This document shows positions 52,490-60,916 of a stretch of DNA of 64,000 bases, in pieces (the first letter of the stretch is position 1; the number at the start of each line of letters is the position of its first letter). A program made the translations under genes and the position numbers. The stretch comes from Sphingomonas panacisoli (lineage in GTDB: Bacteria > Pseudomonadota > Alphaproteobacteria > Sphingomonadales > Sphingomonadaceae), in assembly GCF_007859635.1 (NCBI RefSeq), contig NZ_CP042306.1:930001-994000 (forward strand). Direction: 5' to 3'. The notes beneath the pieces were generated by a model. That model ran no database searches and was not told where the DNA came from. It saw nothing but the letters and a program-made list of their open reading frames with translations.

Positions 52490-52550
52490 TACGCGCCCTA
52501 AAATCCGTCATTCAGCGAGTGCGGCGCAATTACCGAAAGCGGCCGTGGTG
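52490..52550 (+). repeat. 57-bp dispersed repeat, copy 10
   Basis: GCGCCCTAAAATCCGTCATT, C, 22 bases, then AAAGCGGCCGTGGT. It lies upstream of the leftward membrane-protein gene. Confidence 0.6.
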
Positions 52551-52675
52551 CTCGACCATCACTTGAAATCCGACAGCAATGGCATCGAACGGTAGGGCTA
52601 AGGATTTGTGAAGTTCCTGTAGCCATACCCTTCGATGCATGCGGATCGGAAGTCTCTCGCTAAACCGAATTACGG

Positions 52676-53128
52676 TCAACTTGTGAGGGCGATGCCGCTG
52701 CGGTCCGCCAGTTCGGCCAGCAGGGGCATATCGACCTCATGGCGGATAGTCTCGTCAACGCTCTTGAAGAAGCGATGCGCGTCGCCACCCGGTGTCACGA
52801 CCACGAGCGCGCGGACGGGCCGGTCGGTCGCGTTGCGGAATGCGTGACTGCCGCCGGCGCGCAAGAAGCAGAAGTCGCCCGGCCCTGCTTCAATGTCTCC
52901 ATCGGGATCGCTCAGCGTGAGCGTGCCGTCGAGCACGTAAAAGAATTCAGAATCGGTTGCATGGCTGTGCATCGGCGGGCCGCATTCGGGAGGAATATCG
53001 ACGACGAGCGCGGTGAATTGGCCGTCGGTCTCGTCGGGGGTTATCATCGTGTGATGCGTCATGCCCAGAATGCTCAGGAGCTCGGCGCTGCCAGCTGGGA
53101 CGAAGATGGTATCGCGTTGCTGCTTCAT
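52676..53128 (-). CDS. cupin-domain protein
   Basis: 150 residues, a single conserved barrel: HHTMITPDETDGQFTALVVD, motif 1 PPMHSHATDSEFFYVLDG with two His and one Glu as metal ligands, and motif 2 GPGDFCFLRAGGSHAFRNAT with the third His. Such small cupins are dioxygenases, isomerases or binding proteins; nothing here decides. The ATG at 53128 has GGAGA seven bases upstream; an open stretch of 120 codons further upstream is Arg/Pro-rich shadow and rejected. Confidence 0.9.
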   Translation of the reverse strand: MKQQRDTIFVPAGSAELLSILGMTHHTMITPDETDGQFTALVVDIPPECGPPMHSHATDSEFFYVLDGTLTLSDPDGDIEAGPGDFCFLRAGGSHAFRNATDRPVRALVVVTPGGDAHRFFKSVDETIRHEVDMPLLAELADRSGIALTS

Positions 53129-53346
53129 GTCTGTCTCCATCGTAGTGGCGCCGGCAGTCGCTCTGCCGGCGGCAATGGACCCCGCCGTGCTCCTTCGGGG
53201 GGGTAGAAGGTAAATCAGCACGGCGAGGTCGCGTCCGGCGAGTCGCTGCCGGATATGGTCGGACGGCCGGTGGCGCGCCCCGTAAGATCGATCCCGTTGG
53301 GTTGGGTGCAGCGGACCGACGTCGCCGCAATTCGGCCTCGCTGGCG

Positions 53347-53421
53347 TTAACTGGCAAAGCTCACGCTGATCATGATGACCAGCGGAACAACGGCACAGAA
53401 CACCGAGATAAGGTTCTTCAT
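53347..53421 (-). CDS. 24-residue single-helix membrane peptide
   Basis: Encodes MKNLISVFCAVVPLVIMISV then SFAS and TAA. GGAGGG lies five bases before the ATG, one of the best ribosome sites in the window. One Lys/Asn start and an uninterrupted hydrophobic helix suggest a small inner-membrane protein or a bare signal-like peptide. It lies between the cupin gene and a small exported protein, all leftward. No family recognised. Confidence 0.6.
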   Translation of the reverse strand: MKNLISVFCAVVPLVIMISVSFAS

Positions 53422-53489
53422 CTGACCCTCCATCAAGCGAGTGATGCCGCCGTCGCAGGCTGCACGGGATACAGCCAAGGACGGTTCGT

Positions 53490-53621
53490 TCAGCGGTTGG
53501 CCGCTGCAACGATCGCTGCCGGCGTGCTGCTCTGGGCGTACGCCGGCAACGTGACTAGCAAGACGCCCGTAGTGATAAAGCCGGCTAGGGCGGCCGCGAT
53601 AAAGTCGAATTTTCTCATCAT
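53490..53621 (-). CDS. 43-residue exported protein
   Basis: Tandem ATGs at 53621 and 53618 preceded by AGGAG. The product is essentially a signal peptide (MMRKFDFIAAALAGFITTGV, LLVTLPAYAQ) with an 13-residue mature tail SSTPAAIVAAANR. Its upstream region contains two CGACGAA repeats 21 bp apart (53730-53764), the same pattern found beside the LytTR regulator genes. It may be a regulated secreted peptide; no family is recognised. Confidence 0.58.
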   Translation of the reverse strand: MMRKFDFIAAALAGFITTGVLLVTLPAYAQSSTPAAIVAAANR

Positions 53622-53729
53622 GTTGAACTCCTGTTTGTGCTCGAAAAAGCGGATGCTCTTTCGTTGCCGGGAGCTATTAGCGGCGGACTCGATCGCGTCA
53701 GCAGGATCGCGACCGTTGCGGCGGACAGG

Positions 53730-53764
53730 CGACGAAAGTGACGCTCGGCGCGACGAAGCGACCA
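53730..53764 (-). promoter_or_regulatory. two-site TTCGTCG direct repeat, candidate LytTR operator
   Basis: CGACGAAAGTGACG at 53730 and CGACGAAGCGACCA at 53751, a 21-bp period. It lies 110 bases upstream of the 43-residue exported protein gene, and on that gene's strand each unit reads TTCGTCG. Confidence 0.5.
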
Positions 53765-53782
53765 AAACGGACGGTCCGCGAT

Positions 53783-54451
53783 CTAATCGCCCGTCGCGAG
53801 CGCGGTCAGGCTGCCGATCAACGCGGACACCGGCCATGGCGGGTCGATGTCGGGCCAATAGGCGCGCACCGGGAATACCGCGCCCGGCGCTTCGACCGGG
53901 CGGACTACGACGCCCGTGTCTAGCAGGCCGACATGTCCTTCGCATACCAGCGCCAGCCCGTCGCCGCGCGCCACGCGCTGGAGGATACGCGGCGGGCCGA
54001 GGTCGAGTATCGTCGCACTGAGCGCGGGGCCGAGCGGCAGGATGCGGCCGGCGAGAAAGCGGTGCATATCGCTGCCGATCTGCTGTCGCGACACCAGCAT
54101 GGTCTCCTCGCGCAGCGCGGCAACGCTAACGAACGTGCCCCGCGTAAGGGGATGATGCGCGGGCATCGCCGCCATCACGCGCCCTCGCCACAGTTCGATC
54201 GAGCACAGGCCCGGTTCTTCCTTGCCCGGCAAGACCGCGAGAGCGAGCTGGCCGGCGCGCAGCGCGGGCAGCAGGCCGCCGCGCGGCATTTCGTGGACGC
54301 CGATATCGACTTGCGGACAGATGCGCGAGAACGTCAGCAATTCATCGGCCAGCCGGTCGCGGCAAATCGCAGCGAAACAGCCGATCGCCAAACTGGGCCG
54401 ATCTGCGTCGCCGACGGAAATATCGCCTGAACCGGCGGGTACGCGCTGCAT
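53783..54451 (-). CDS. LysR-type substrate-binding domain without a DNA-binding domain
   Basis: About 222 residues covering only the effector half of a LysR regulator: SLAIGCFAAICRDRLADELL, FSRICPQVDIGVHEMPRGGL, LPALRAGQLALAVLPGKEEP, AMPAHHPLTRGTFVSVAALR, and VARGDGLALVCEGHVGLLDT. The usual 60-residue N-terminal winged helix is absent in all frames upstream, where the DNA is a repeat array instead. The ATG at 54451 is chosen; the frame is open to 54571. Either a remnant or a free-standing ligand-binding protein acting on the neighbouring kinase system. Confidence 0.75.
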   Translation of the reverse strand: MQRVPAGSGDISVGDADRPSLAIGCFAAICRDRLADELLTFSRICPQVDIGVHEMPRGGLLPALRAGQLALAVLPGKEEPGLCSIELWRGRVMAAMPAHHPLTRGTFVSVAALREETMLVSRQQIGSDMHRFLAGRILPLGPALSATILDLGPPRILQRVARGDGLALVCEGHVGLLDTGVVVRPVEAPGAVFPVRAYWPDIDPPWPVSALIGSLTALATGD

Positions 54452-54494
54452 CGTGACAACCTGCGCGATTGCGGGTGCTGGCGAGCGTGGCATG

Positions 54495-54550
54495 CGACGA
54501 AAGCGACGAAACTGCGACGAAACCGACACGCCTAGCGACGGGGCCGACAA
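54495..54550. promoter_or_regulatory. CGACGAAA direct-repeat array between divergent genes
   Basis: Units start at 54495, 54504, 54515 and 54524, with weaker CGACG/CGACA units at 54536 and 54544. Alternate spacings of 9 and 11 bp put like units 20 bp apart. It lies between the LysR-half gene and the large kinase gene (54610). Confidence 0.55.
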
Positions 54551-54609
54551 GCGCCTCTCTGCAAACGACAAGGGAATCGCTAAGAAAGTGGCGAGGGGGC
54601 AGGGCGATC

Positions 54610-57600
54610 ATGCACGACCGGACCGGTTTCGACCCGATCGAGAAGCTGCGCGAAAGCGAAGAGCAGTTCCGGCTGATTGCCGAAAACCTGCCGGGGCTGT
54701 GCTGGATCAGCGACGGCGAGGGCAACCTGCTGTGGGGCAATCGCGAATGGCACGCGATGTTCGACGGGACCAGCGCCGAGCATGGCGACCCAACCGGCAT
54801 CTGCCATCCCGACGACCTGCCGGTGTTGCGCGACCTGTGGCGGCGGATGCGCGCGATCGGGGAAACCGAAGCTGTTCACCTGCGATTGCGCGGCCGCGAC
54901 AATATCTACCGCCCCTATTCCAGCAAGGCTGTACCCGTCCACAACGCGGAGGGCAGCGTGGTACGCTGGTGCGGTGTTCAGATCGATCTGAGCGACCAGC
55001 ATGCGCATGACCGCCGCCAGACGGTGTTGCGCGCCTTCCACGATCAGTCGCGCGACCTGGTCGAGCCGCAGGCGATCCTCGAAGTTCTGTCGCGCATCCT
55101 TTCGGAACATCTCGGGGTGCCGCACCTGCTGTACGGCGAGATCGGCGACGGCGAGGGGCGCGACCCCGACGTGTTCCATGCTGCCGCCGGTGCCCGCCAA
55201 CCCGATTCCGCGCGACGTTACTTGCTCAACGAAGCCTTCGCGACGGTCTCCGGCCTCGACAATTGGTTTGAAACGCTGGTCGTGGAGGACAATGCGGCAC
55301 TGGCGCGCGATCCGGATAACGCGGTGCAGCGATCGGCCGATCTGATGGGGACGCGTTCGGCGATCAACGTGCCGATCATCAAGGACGGCCGTTCGGTCGC
55401 GATGATCGCCGTGCTCGACGTCGTGCCGCGCCGCTGGACCCGCGACGATGTGGAACTGTGCGACGAACTGGGCGAGCGCGCCTGGGCCGCGATCGCCCGC
55501 GCGCGCGCCGAAGCCGCATTGCAGGAACGCGAACGGAGCCAGGCTTTTCTGATCGAATGGAGCGACAAGGTCCGCGGCCAAAGCAGCCCCGAGGCGATCA
55601 TGTCGACCACCCTCGAATGGTTGGGCCGCCATCTTGGCGTGACGCGCACCACCTATTCCGAAAGCGACGATACCGGCCGGATCTTTTCGATTCTCGGCGA
55701 ATGGCGCGACGCGCACGTGACGAGCATCGCCGACACCAGCTTTTCGCTCGATACGGTGGGCGACACGGTCGAGCGCGAGTGGATCAGCGGCGCAATCGTC
55801 CAATATGACGACGTTGTTGGCGATCCGCGGATCGAGCCGAGTGTGGTGGAGTCCTACGCGCAAGCGCAAATCCTTGCCTTCGTCAGCGTCCCGCTGATCG
55901 AAAACGGTCAAGTCCGCTCCGCGCTGTCCGTCCAGCACGATCATCCCAGGCCGTGGCGTGAAAGCGAGATTCAGCTGCTCCGCGACGTTGCGGAACGCAC
56001 CTGGGTGATGCTCGAACGCGCGCGTGCCGAGGCGGAGTTGCTAGAGCGTGAGCGCCACCAGGCCTTCTTGATCGATTGGAGCGATCATGTCCGCGGTGAG
56101 ATCAGCGAGCATGCGATCATGGCCACCACGCTCGAATGGCTGGGGCGCCATCTCGGCAATGCGCGCACCACCTATGCCGAGTGCGATGCAGACGGTCAGT
56201 TTACGGTCACCGACGAATGGCGCGACGACCGTGTCGTTTCGATCCGCGGCAACAGCTTCCGCCTGCAACAGGTCGGAACGGCCGTGGACCAGCAGTGGCT
56301 GGCCGGCGAAGTCGTTCGCTACGACGATGTCGCAACCGATCCTCGGCTCGAACCGGCCGCGGCGTCACGTTATGCTGATGCGCAGATTGCGGCATTTGTC
56401 AGCATCCGGCTGATCGAGGGCGGACGGCTGCAATCGGCACTGTCGGTACAGCACGACGCGCCGCGGCATTGGCGCGACGACGAGATCCAGCTGATGCGCG
56501 ATATCGCCGAGCGGACCTGGGTCGCCCTCGAACGCGCACGGGTGCAGGCGACGCTCGAGGAGCGCGAACGTAACCAGCGATTCCTGCTGGACTGGAACGA
56601 CGAGGTTCGCCGCGAGACCAGCCCGCATGCGATCATGCAGACCACGCTCGAACGGATCGCCCGACATCTCGGCGTCACGCGCGCGACCTATTCCGAAAGC
56701 GATGCGGACGGGCACGTTTTCACCGTCCGCGGCGAGTGGCGCAACGGCGTGCCGAGCAATCTCGGCAAGGCCGTCCGCCTGGGCAATCTCGGCGACAAGG
56801 TCGACAGCGAATGGCTGGGCGGCGATCTCGTCTGCTACAACGACGTCACCACGGACGCGCGTGTCGAGCCCCCCGCGCTTACGGTCTACGCCGAGACTGA
56901 GGTGCGCGCCTTCATCAGTGTGCCGATCCTTCAGGGCGGTGCGATGCGCTCGATCCTCTCGGTGCATGACCGCGAGCCGCGGCGCTGGCGCGACGACGAG
57001 CTTCAGCTGATGCGCGACCTCGCCGAGCGCGCGTGGGTGATGCTCGAACGCGCCTATGCCGAAGCGGCGCTAAAAGTGCGCGAGCGCAATCAGAGTTTCC
57101 TGCTCGAATGGAATGACCGCGTCGGCCGCGAGACCAGCGCGCGGGGCATCCTCGCGCAGACGCTCGCTGCGATCGGCGAGCATCTGGGGGTCGAACGCAC
57201 CAATTTCGCCGAAGCCAGCGAGGACGGCCAGTTTCTCTGCGTCGAGCAGGAATGGCGCGACGGCGTGCTCAGCACGGTGAACCAGCGCTACCCGCTGGCG
57301 GCGCTGGGTGAAAAACTCGCGGCGCAGCACAGCAGCGGCCAGCCGGTACGCGTCGCCGACACGCATGACGACCCGCTGTTCGACGACGGCAACCGGCCGC
57401 TGTTCGACCAACTCGGAATCCGCGCGGTGCTGACTCTGCCGATGATCCGCGCGGGCGAGGTCGTCGCGGTGCTGTCCGTTCAGCAAGGGCAGCCCCGACA
57501 CTGGACCGACAGCGACGTCGAACTCGTCCGCGACCTCGCGGATCGCACGCTCGCGGTGATCGAGCGCGCGCATTCGGAGGAACGGTTGGCCGAGAACGAG

Positions 57601-59079
57601 GCGCGGCTTTCCGCATTCCTCGAAAACGCGCCGGTCGCGATGCACCTGAAAGACGAAAACGGTCGCTATCTGCGGGTAAATCCCGAATTCGCCAAAGCGC
57701 TGGGGCGAGGGCAGGAGGAGTTGGTCGGCACGCATCCGGACGAGATTTTCCCGGAGCGCATCGCGTTGCAACTGGAGCGGTTGGAGGCGATCGCCCAAGC
57801 CGGTTCGGTGTCGAGCGCCGAAATCTCGATCGAGGAGATGCGTCCCGACACGCACGTGCTGTCGATGGTGTTCCCGATCACCGGCGCCGGCGTCGCGCGG
57901 ACGGGCGGTTTCACGCTCGACCTGACCGAGCGCAAGCGCGCGGAGGCGGCGCTCGCACGATCGCGCGAGGCGCTTTATCAGACCGAGAAGCTGTCGGCGC
58001 TCGGGTCCCTGCTCGCGGGCGTATCGCATGAGCTCAACAATCCGCTGTCGATCGTCGTCGCGCAGGCGGTCATGATGGAACGCCAGTCGCGCGGTAGCGA
58101 GCTGGCCGAGCGCGCCCAGAAAATCCGCAAGGCCGCCGATCGCTGCGCCCGCATCGTCCAGACGTTCCTGGCCATGGCGCGGCAGAAGAAGCCCGAGCGC
58201 GAGGCGGTCGATCTCAACGCCGTGGCGATGGCGGCATACGAACTCGCCGAATATGGCCTGAAGAATGACGGCATCGTCGCAACGCGCGACCTTGCGCCTG
58301 CACTGCCCAATATCTCGGCGGACTCGGATCAGCTGCACCAGATCATCATCAACCTGATCGTGAACGCGCAGCAGGCGCTGGCCGAAACGGGCGCAACCGA
58401 TCGTGTGCTCACGCTTCGCACGGCGATCGGCGAGACACCCGACACCGTAATTCTGGAAGTCGCCGACAATGGCCCCGGCATCCCCGAAGAGGCGCGGCGG
58501 CGTGTGTTCGAGCCCTTTTACACCACCAAGCCCCAGGGCCAGGGCACGGGCGTCGGCCTGTCCTTTTCGCAGGGGCTGGCGGAAGCGCATGGCGGGCGGC
58601 TCGACCTTATGCCGACGCAACGCGGCGCGTGCTTCCGGCTCACGCTGCCGATCGATTCGGATCAGGCGGCCAGGACGGCTCCCGCCCGGACCGCGGCGGC
58701 GACAAAAACGCCGCTGCGGCGCGCGCTGGTGATCGACGACGAGCGCGAAATCGCGGAATCGCTCGCCGATTTCCTGACGTTCGACGGGTTCAGCTGCGAT
58801 ATCGCCAGCGGCGGCGCCGAAGCACAGACGCGGCTCGCGCTGGGCGATTACGATCTGATCGTCAGCGACCTGCGCATGCCGGGAGTCGACGGCCCGGCGC
58901 TTCATGCTTGGATCGCCGACAAACGACCCGATCTGCTCGCTCGCGTCGCCTTCGCGACCGGCGACACGCTGGGGGCCGCTGCCGCGCGCTTTCTCGACGA
59001 GGTCAAGCGGCCGGTCCTGGAAAAACCGTTCACGCCCGAAGCGGTGCATCTGTTCCTTCAACAACTGGACCTCGCATGA
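54610..59079 (+). CDS. PAS-GAF5-PAS hybrid sensor histidine kinase
   Basis: 1489 residues. Order: PAS (about 12-130), a first divergent GAF (about 135-300), four near-identical GAF units starting near residues 305, 478, 650 and 822, a second PAS (about 995-1115, APVAMHLKDENGRYLRVNPE), HisKA with SHELNNP (His1140), HATPase (DNGPGIPEEA, GTGVGLSFS), and a receiver with Asp1420 in VSDLRMPG. Each GAF unit opens with ERERxQxFLxxWxDxVR and holds a VQYDDVVGDPR-like stretch. No chromophore Cys is obvious. The stop overlaps the REC-LytTR gene by ATGA, so the two form a kinase/regulator pair. The start is the ATG at 54610 after GAGGGGGCAGGG. Confidence 0.93.
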   Translation: MHDRTGFDPIEKLRESEEQFRLIAENLPGLCWISDGEGNLLWGNREWHAMFDGTSAEHGDPTGICHPDDLPVLRDLWRRMRAIGETEAVHLRLRGRDNIYRPYSSKAVPVHNAEGSVVRWCGVQIDLSDQHAHDRRQTVLRAFHDQSRDLVEPQAILEVLSRILSEHLGVPHLLYGEIGDGEGRDPDVFHAAAGARQPDSARRYLLNEAFATVSGLDNWFETLVVEDNAALARDPDNAVQRSADLMGTRSAINVPIIKDGRSVAMIAVLDVVPRRWTRDDVELCDELGERAWAAIARARAEAALQERERSQAFLIEWSDKVRGQSSPEAIMSTTLEWLGRHLGVTRTTYSESDDTGRIFSILGEWRDAHVTSIADTSFSLDTVGDTVEREWISGAIVQYDDVVGDPRIEPSVVESYAQAQILAFVSVPLIENGQVRSALSVQHDHPRPWRESEIQLLRDVAERTWVMLERARAEAELLERERHQAFLIDWSDHVRGEISEHAIMATTLEWLGRHLGNARTTYAECDADGQFTVTDEWRDDRVVSIRGNSFRLQQVGTAVDQQWLAGEVVRYDDVATDPRLEPAAASRYADAQIAAFVSIRLIEGGRLQSALSVQHDAPRHWRDDEIQLMRDIAERTWVALERARVQATLEERERNQRFLLDWNDEVRRETSPHAIMQTTLERIARHLGVTRATYSESDADGHVFTVRGEWRNGVPSNLGKAVRLGNLGDKVDSEWLGGDLVCYNDVTTDARVEPPALTVYAETEVRAFISVPILQGGAMRSILSVHDREPRRWRDDELQLMRDLAERAWVMLERAYAEAALKVRERNQSFLLEWNDRVGRETSARGILAQTLAAIGEHLGVERTNFAEASEDGQFLCVEQEWRDGVLSTVNQRYPLAALGEKLAAQHSSGQPVRVADTHDDPLFDDGNRPLFDQLGIRAVLTLPMIRAGEVVAVLSVQQGQPRHWTDSDVELVRDLADRTLAVIERAHSEERLAENEARLSAFLENAPVAMHLKDENGRYLRVNPEFAKALGRGQEELVGTHPDEIFPERIALQLERLEAIAQAGSVSSAEISIEEMRPDTHVLSMVFPITGAGVARTGGFTLDLTERKRAEAALARSREALYQTEKLSALGSLLAGVSHELNNPLSIVVAQAVMMERQSRGSELAERAQKIRKAADRCARIVQTFLAMARQKKPEREAVDLNAVAMAAYELAEYGLKNDGIVATRDLAPALPNISADSDQLHQIIINLIVNAQQALAETGATDRVLTLRTAIGETPDTVILEVADNGPGIPEEARRRVFEPFYTTKPQGQGTGVGLSFSQGLAEAHGGRLDLMPTQRGACFRLTLPIDSDQAARTAPARTAAATKTPLRRALVIDDEREIAESLADFLTFDGFSCDIASGGAEAQTRLALGDYDLIVSDLRMPGVDGPALHAWIADKRPDLLARVAFATGDTLGAAAARFLDEVKRPVLEKPFTPEAVHLFLQQLDLA
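55522..57588 (+). repeat. four tandem in-frame GAF-domain duplications
   Basis: Unit starts at 55522, 56041, 56557 and 57073 give periods of 519, 516 and 516 bp. All four open with a RERxQ-type segment and end in LMRDxAERxWVxLERA-like text, so the array arose by tandem duplication inside the kinase gene. Confidence 0.85.
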
Positions 59080-59903
59080 CGCCTTCAGAACCTGGCAATC
59101 AGCCCGCGCCCTATGTCGTCGTCGTGGATGACGAAGAAGATCTGCGCGAACCCGTTGCCGCCTATCTGCGCGAACAAGGTATCGATGTGGACGAGGCCAG
59201 CGGGGGCACCGCGCTAGACCGATTGCTGGCGCAGCGCACTCCCGCGTTGGTGGTGCTCGACGTTACGATGCCGGACGAGGACGGTTTCAGCATCGCCCGA
59301 CGCCTGCGCGCGAAGCACGATACTGTCGGAATCGTCATGTTGACGGCGCGTCGCGACGTCATCGACCGCGTCGTCGGCCTCGAACTAGGCGCCGACGACT
59401 ATATCATGAAGCCGTTCGAGCCACGCGAGTTGCTCGCCCGCATCCGCTCGGTCCTGCGCCGCCTCGCTGCCGCGACACCGAGCGCCATGGCCCGAAACGG
59501 CGCCGAGGCGGATTTCGAGGACGAAGATGAGGACGAGGAACGCGAGCTCAGCGCTCGCGCGGGATATCACGACGAGTTCTGGATACCCACCACGCGCGGT
59601 CAAATCCGCGTGCCGGTGGATACGATCGAGTGGATCGAAGCGGCAAAGGACTATGCGCTGCTCCATACACCCGAACGCAGCCACATGATCCGCATCACGA
59701 TGTCGGCGCTCGAAGACGGACTGGATCCCGCCAAGATGATCCGTGTGCATCGGTCCGCCTTTGTCCGCCCGGGTTCGGTTCGGCGCATTAGTACCATCGG
59801 GCGGCATATGGTGCTCGAGCTGCACTCGGGCGCGGCGGTCCGTGTCGGTCCCCGCCATTGGGGCGAAGTTCGCCACCGGCTCATGGGCAGGCCGGCGCGC
59901 TAG
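59076..59903 (+). CDS. REC-LytTR response regulator
   Basis: 275 residues. The receiver (12-130) is of OmpR type: VVVVDDEEDLREPV, acceptor Asp62 in VVLDVTMPDEDG, LTARRD, and GADDYIMKPFEPRELLARI. An acidic linker (FEDEDEDEERE) joins it to a LytTR DNA-binding domain (residues 168-272: RGQIRVPVDTIEWIEAAKDY, HTPERSHMIRITMSALEDGL, MIRVHRSAFVRPGSV). LytTR proteins bind pairs of 9-bp direct repeats about 21 bp apart, and such repeats occur at nearby promoters. Coupled to the kinase by ATGA, so it is the kinase's likely output. Confidence 0.94.
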   Translation: MTPSEPGNQPAPYVVVVDDEEDLREPVAAYLREQGIDVDEASGGTALDRLLAQRTPALVVLDVTMPDEDGFSIARRLRAKHDTVGIVMLTARRDVIDRVVGLELGADDYIMKPFEPRELLARIRSVLRRLAAATPSAMARNGAEADFEDEDEDEERELSARAGYHDEFWIPTTRGQIRVPVDTIEWIEAAKDYALLHTPERSHMIRITMSALEDGLDPAKMIRVHRSAFVRPGSVRRISTIGRHMVLELHSGAAVRVGPRHWGEVRHRLMGRPAR

Positions 59904-59994
59904 TTACGTTCGTCGAGTTCCGAGCGGACGGACAATCGGACCGCAAGGAGCCGCCGACCATCCGGCCGGGACTCCTTCGCGTAATGGTTCAAGG

Positions 59995-60552
59995 TCAGAC
60001 GAAGCGAATGCGGGCGCCGACCTTCGGCTTGCGACGCATGGCGTAACCAACGCCGCCGAAGCCAAGCATCATCAATGCCCAGGTCGCCGGTTCGGGCACC
60101 GCCTGCACTGCGGTGACGGTAACGTTCGAGCTGTGCCACAGCTTGCCATTGGCCGAATACGTCAAGTTGCTGATCGTGGGCGTCGACGAGACGCCGAGCA
60201 TCGCGAAGCCGAAGCCGGGCGTGGCCGGACTGACGGTGAAGCTGCCGAATCCGATGTTGTTGCCGACGATCAGCATGTCGGAGCCCTTGGTGAACGAGAA
60301 CAACGCCGGGCCGGCATAGGCGACGTTGAAGCCGTTGAGCGTCAGGCCCGCCGCCGATGGCGGCGTTAGCAGCGCGGCATCGTCGAAAGTGAACGTGAAG
60401 ATACCCGTCACCGGATCGGTCGGTGCGCCGGCCTCAAAGTTTGTCGCTGTGATAGAATAGGTCTTGGTGACCACCGCGGCGTTTGCCTCAGTGGTAGGAA
60501 TTGCCACGGCAGCAGCAATGATCGCGGCAGACAACGTATAACGGCTTTTCAT
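59995..60552 (-). CDS. PEPxxWA-CTERM sorting domain protein
   Basis: 185 residues. A signal peptide (MKSRYTLSAAIIAAAVAIPT, ending EANA) leads into a beta-rich mature part (TYSITATNFEAGAPTDPVTG, IFTFTFDD, GSFTVSPATPGFGFAML) and the tripartite C-terminal signal VPEPATWALMMLGFGGVGYA ending in basic residues (MRRKPK). This PEPxxWA variant is recognised by exosortase systems of sphingomonads, which move such proteins to the cell surface or matrix. AGGAG is nine bases before the ATG. TTCGTCG repeats lie 155-210 bases upstream, so the LytTR regulator may control it. Confidence 0.93.
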   Translation of the reverse strand: MKSRYTLSAAIIAAAVAIPTTEANAAVVTKTYSITATNFEAGAPTDPVTGIFTFTFDDAALLTPPSAAGLTLNGFNVAYAGPALFSFTKGSDMLIVGNNIGFGSFTVSPATPGFGFAMLGVSSTPTISNLTYSANGKLWHSSNVTVTAVQAVPEPATWALMMLGFGGVGYAMRRKPKVGARIRFV

Positions 60553-60706
60553 GAGTGTTTCTCCTAGGGACCGCCTACCGGCCCATCGCGTAGTGCAGAC
60601 CTCCGCGGCACCGCGAAGCGATTACAAACGGAGTGATCGCAGGATCACGCCGGCGAGAAAGTCGCTCACGTCGGACGAGAAGGTGGCTAATTCGATAGTC
60701 ATACGG

Positions 60707-60766
60707 CGAGCGAAGTCGCTTTCGGCTCGACGAAGCCTCGTTCGCATCGACGAAGTTGCGACAAAG
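60707..60766 (-). promoter_or_regulatory. four-site TTCGTCG repeat array upstream of the PEP-CTERM gene
   Basis: Plus-strand units: CGAGCGAAG at 60707, CGACGAAG at 60728, CGACGAAG at 60748, CGACAAAG at 60759. Spacings are 21, 20 and 11 bp. On the strand of the PEP-CTERM gene they read CTTCGTCG. The remainder of the 470-base gap holds no gene. Confidence 0.55.
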
Positions 60767-60916
60767 TACCTGAGCGCTATGTCAGACCGAATGCGCCAAT
60801 CTTAAAAGCCGCCCACTGGAGAATAAGCTTCGCCTCAGGCGGCGAAACGTACTCTCGCTAACGGTTGCGCAAAATGACCGCGGGATGCTCGGCACGCAGA
60901 ATCCTCAAAATCCATC

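Noticed and set aside
57070..59064. 664-codon open frame on the minus strand inside the large kinase gene
   Set aside because: Its translation is Arg/Asp/His-rich with no domain, and the plus-strand frame carries clear PAS, kinase and receiver motifs. Long antisense frames are usual in GC-rich genes.
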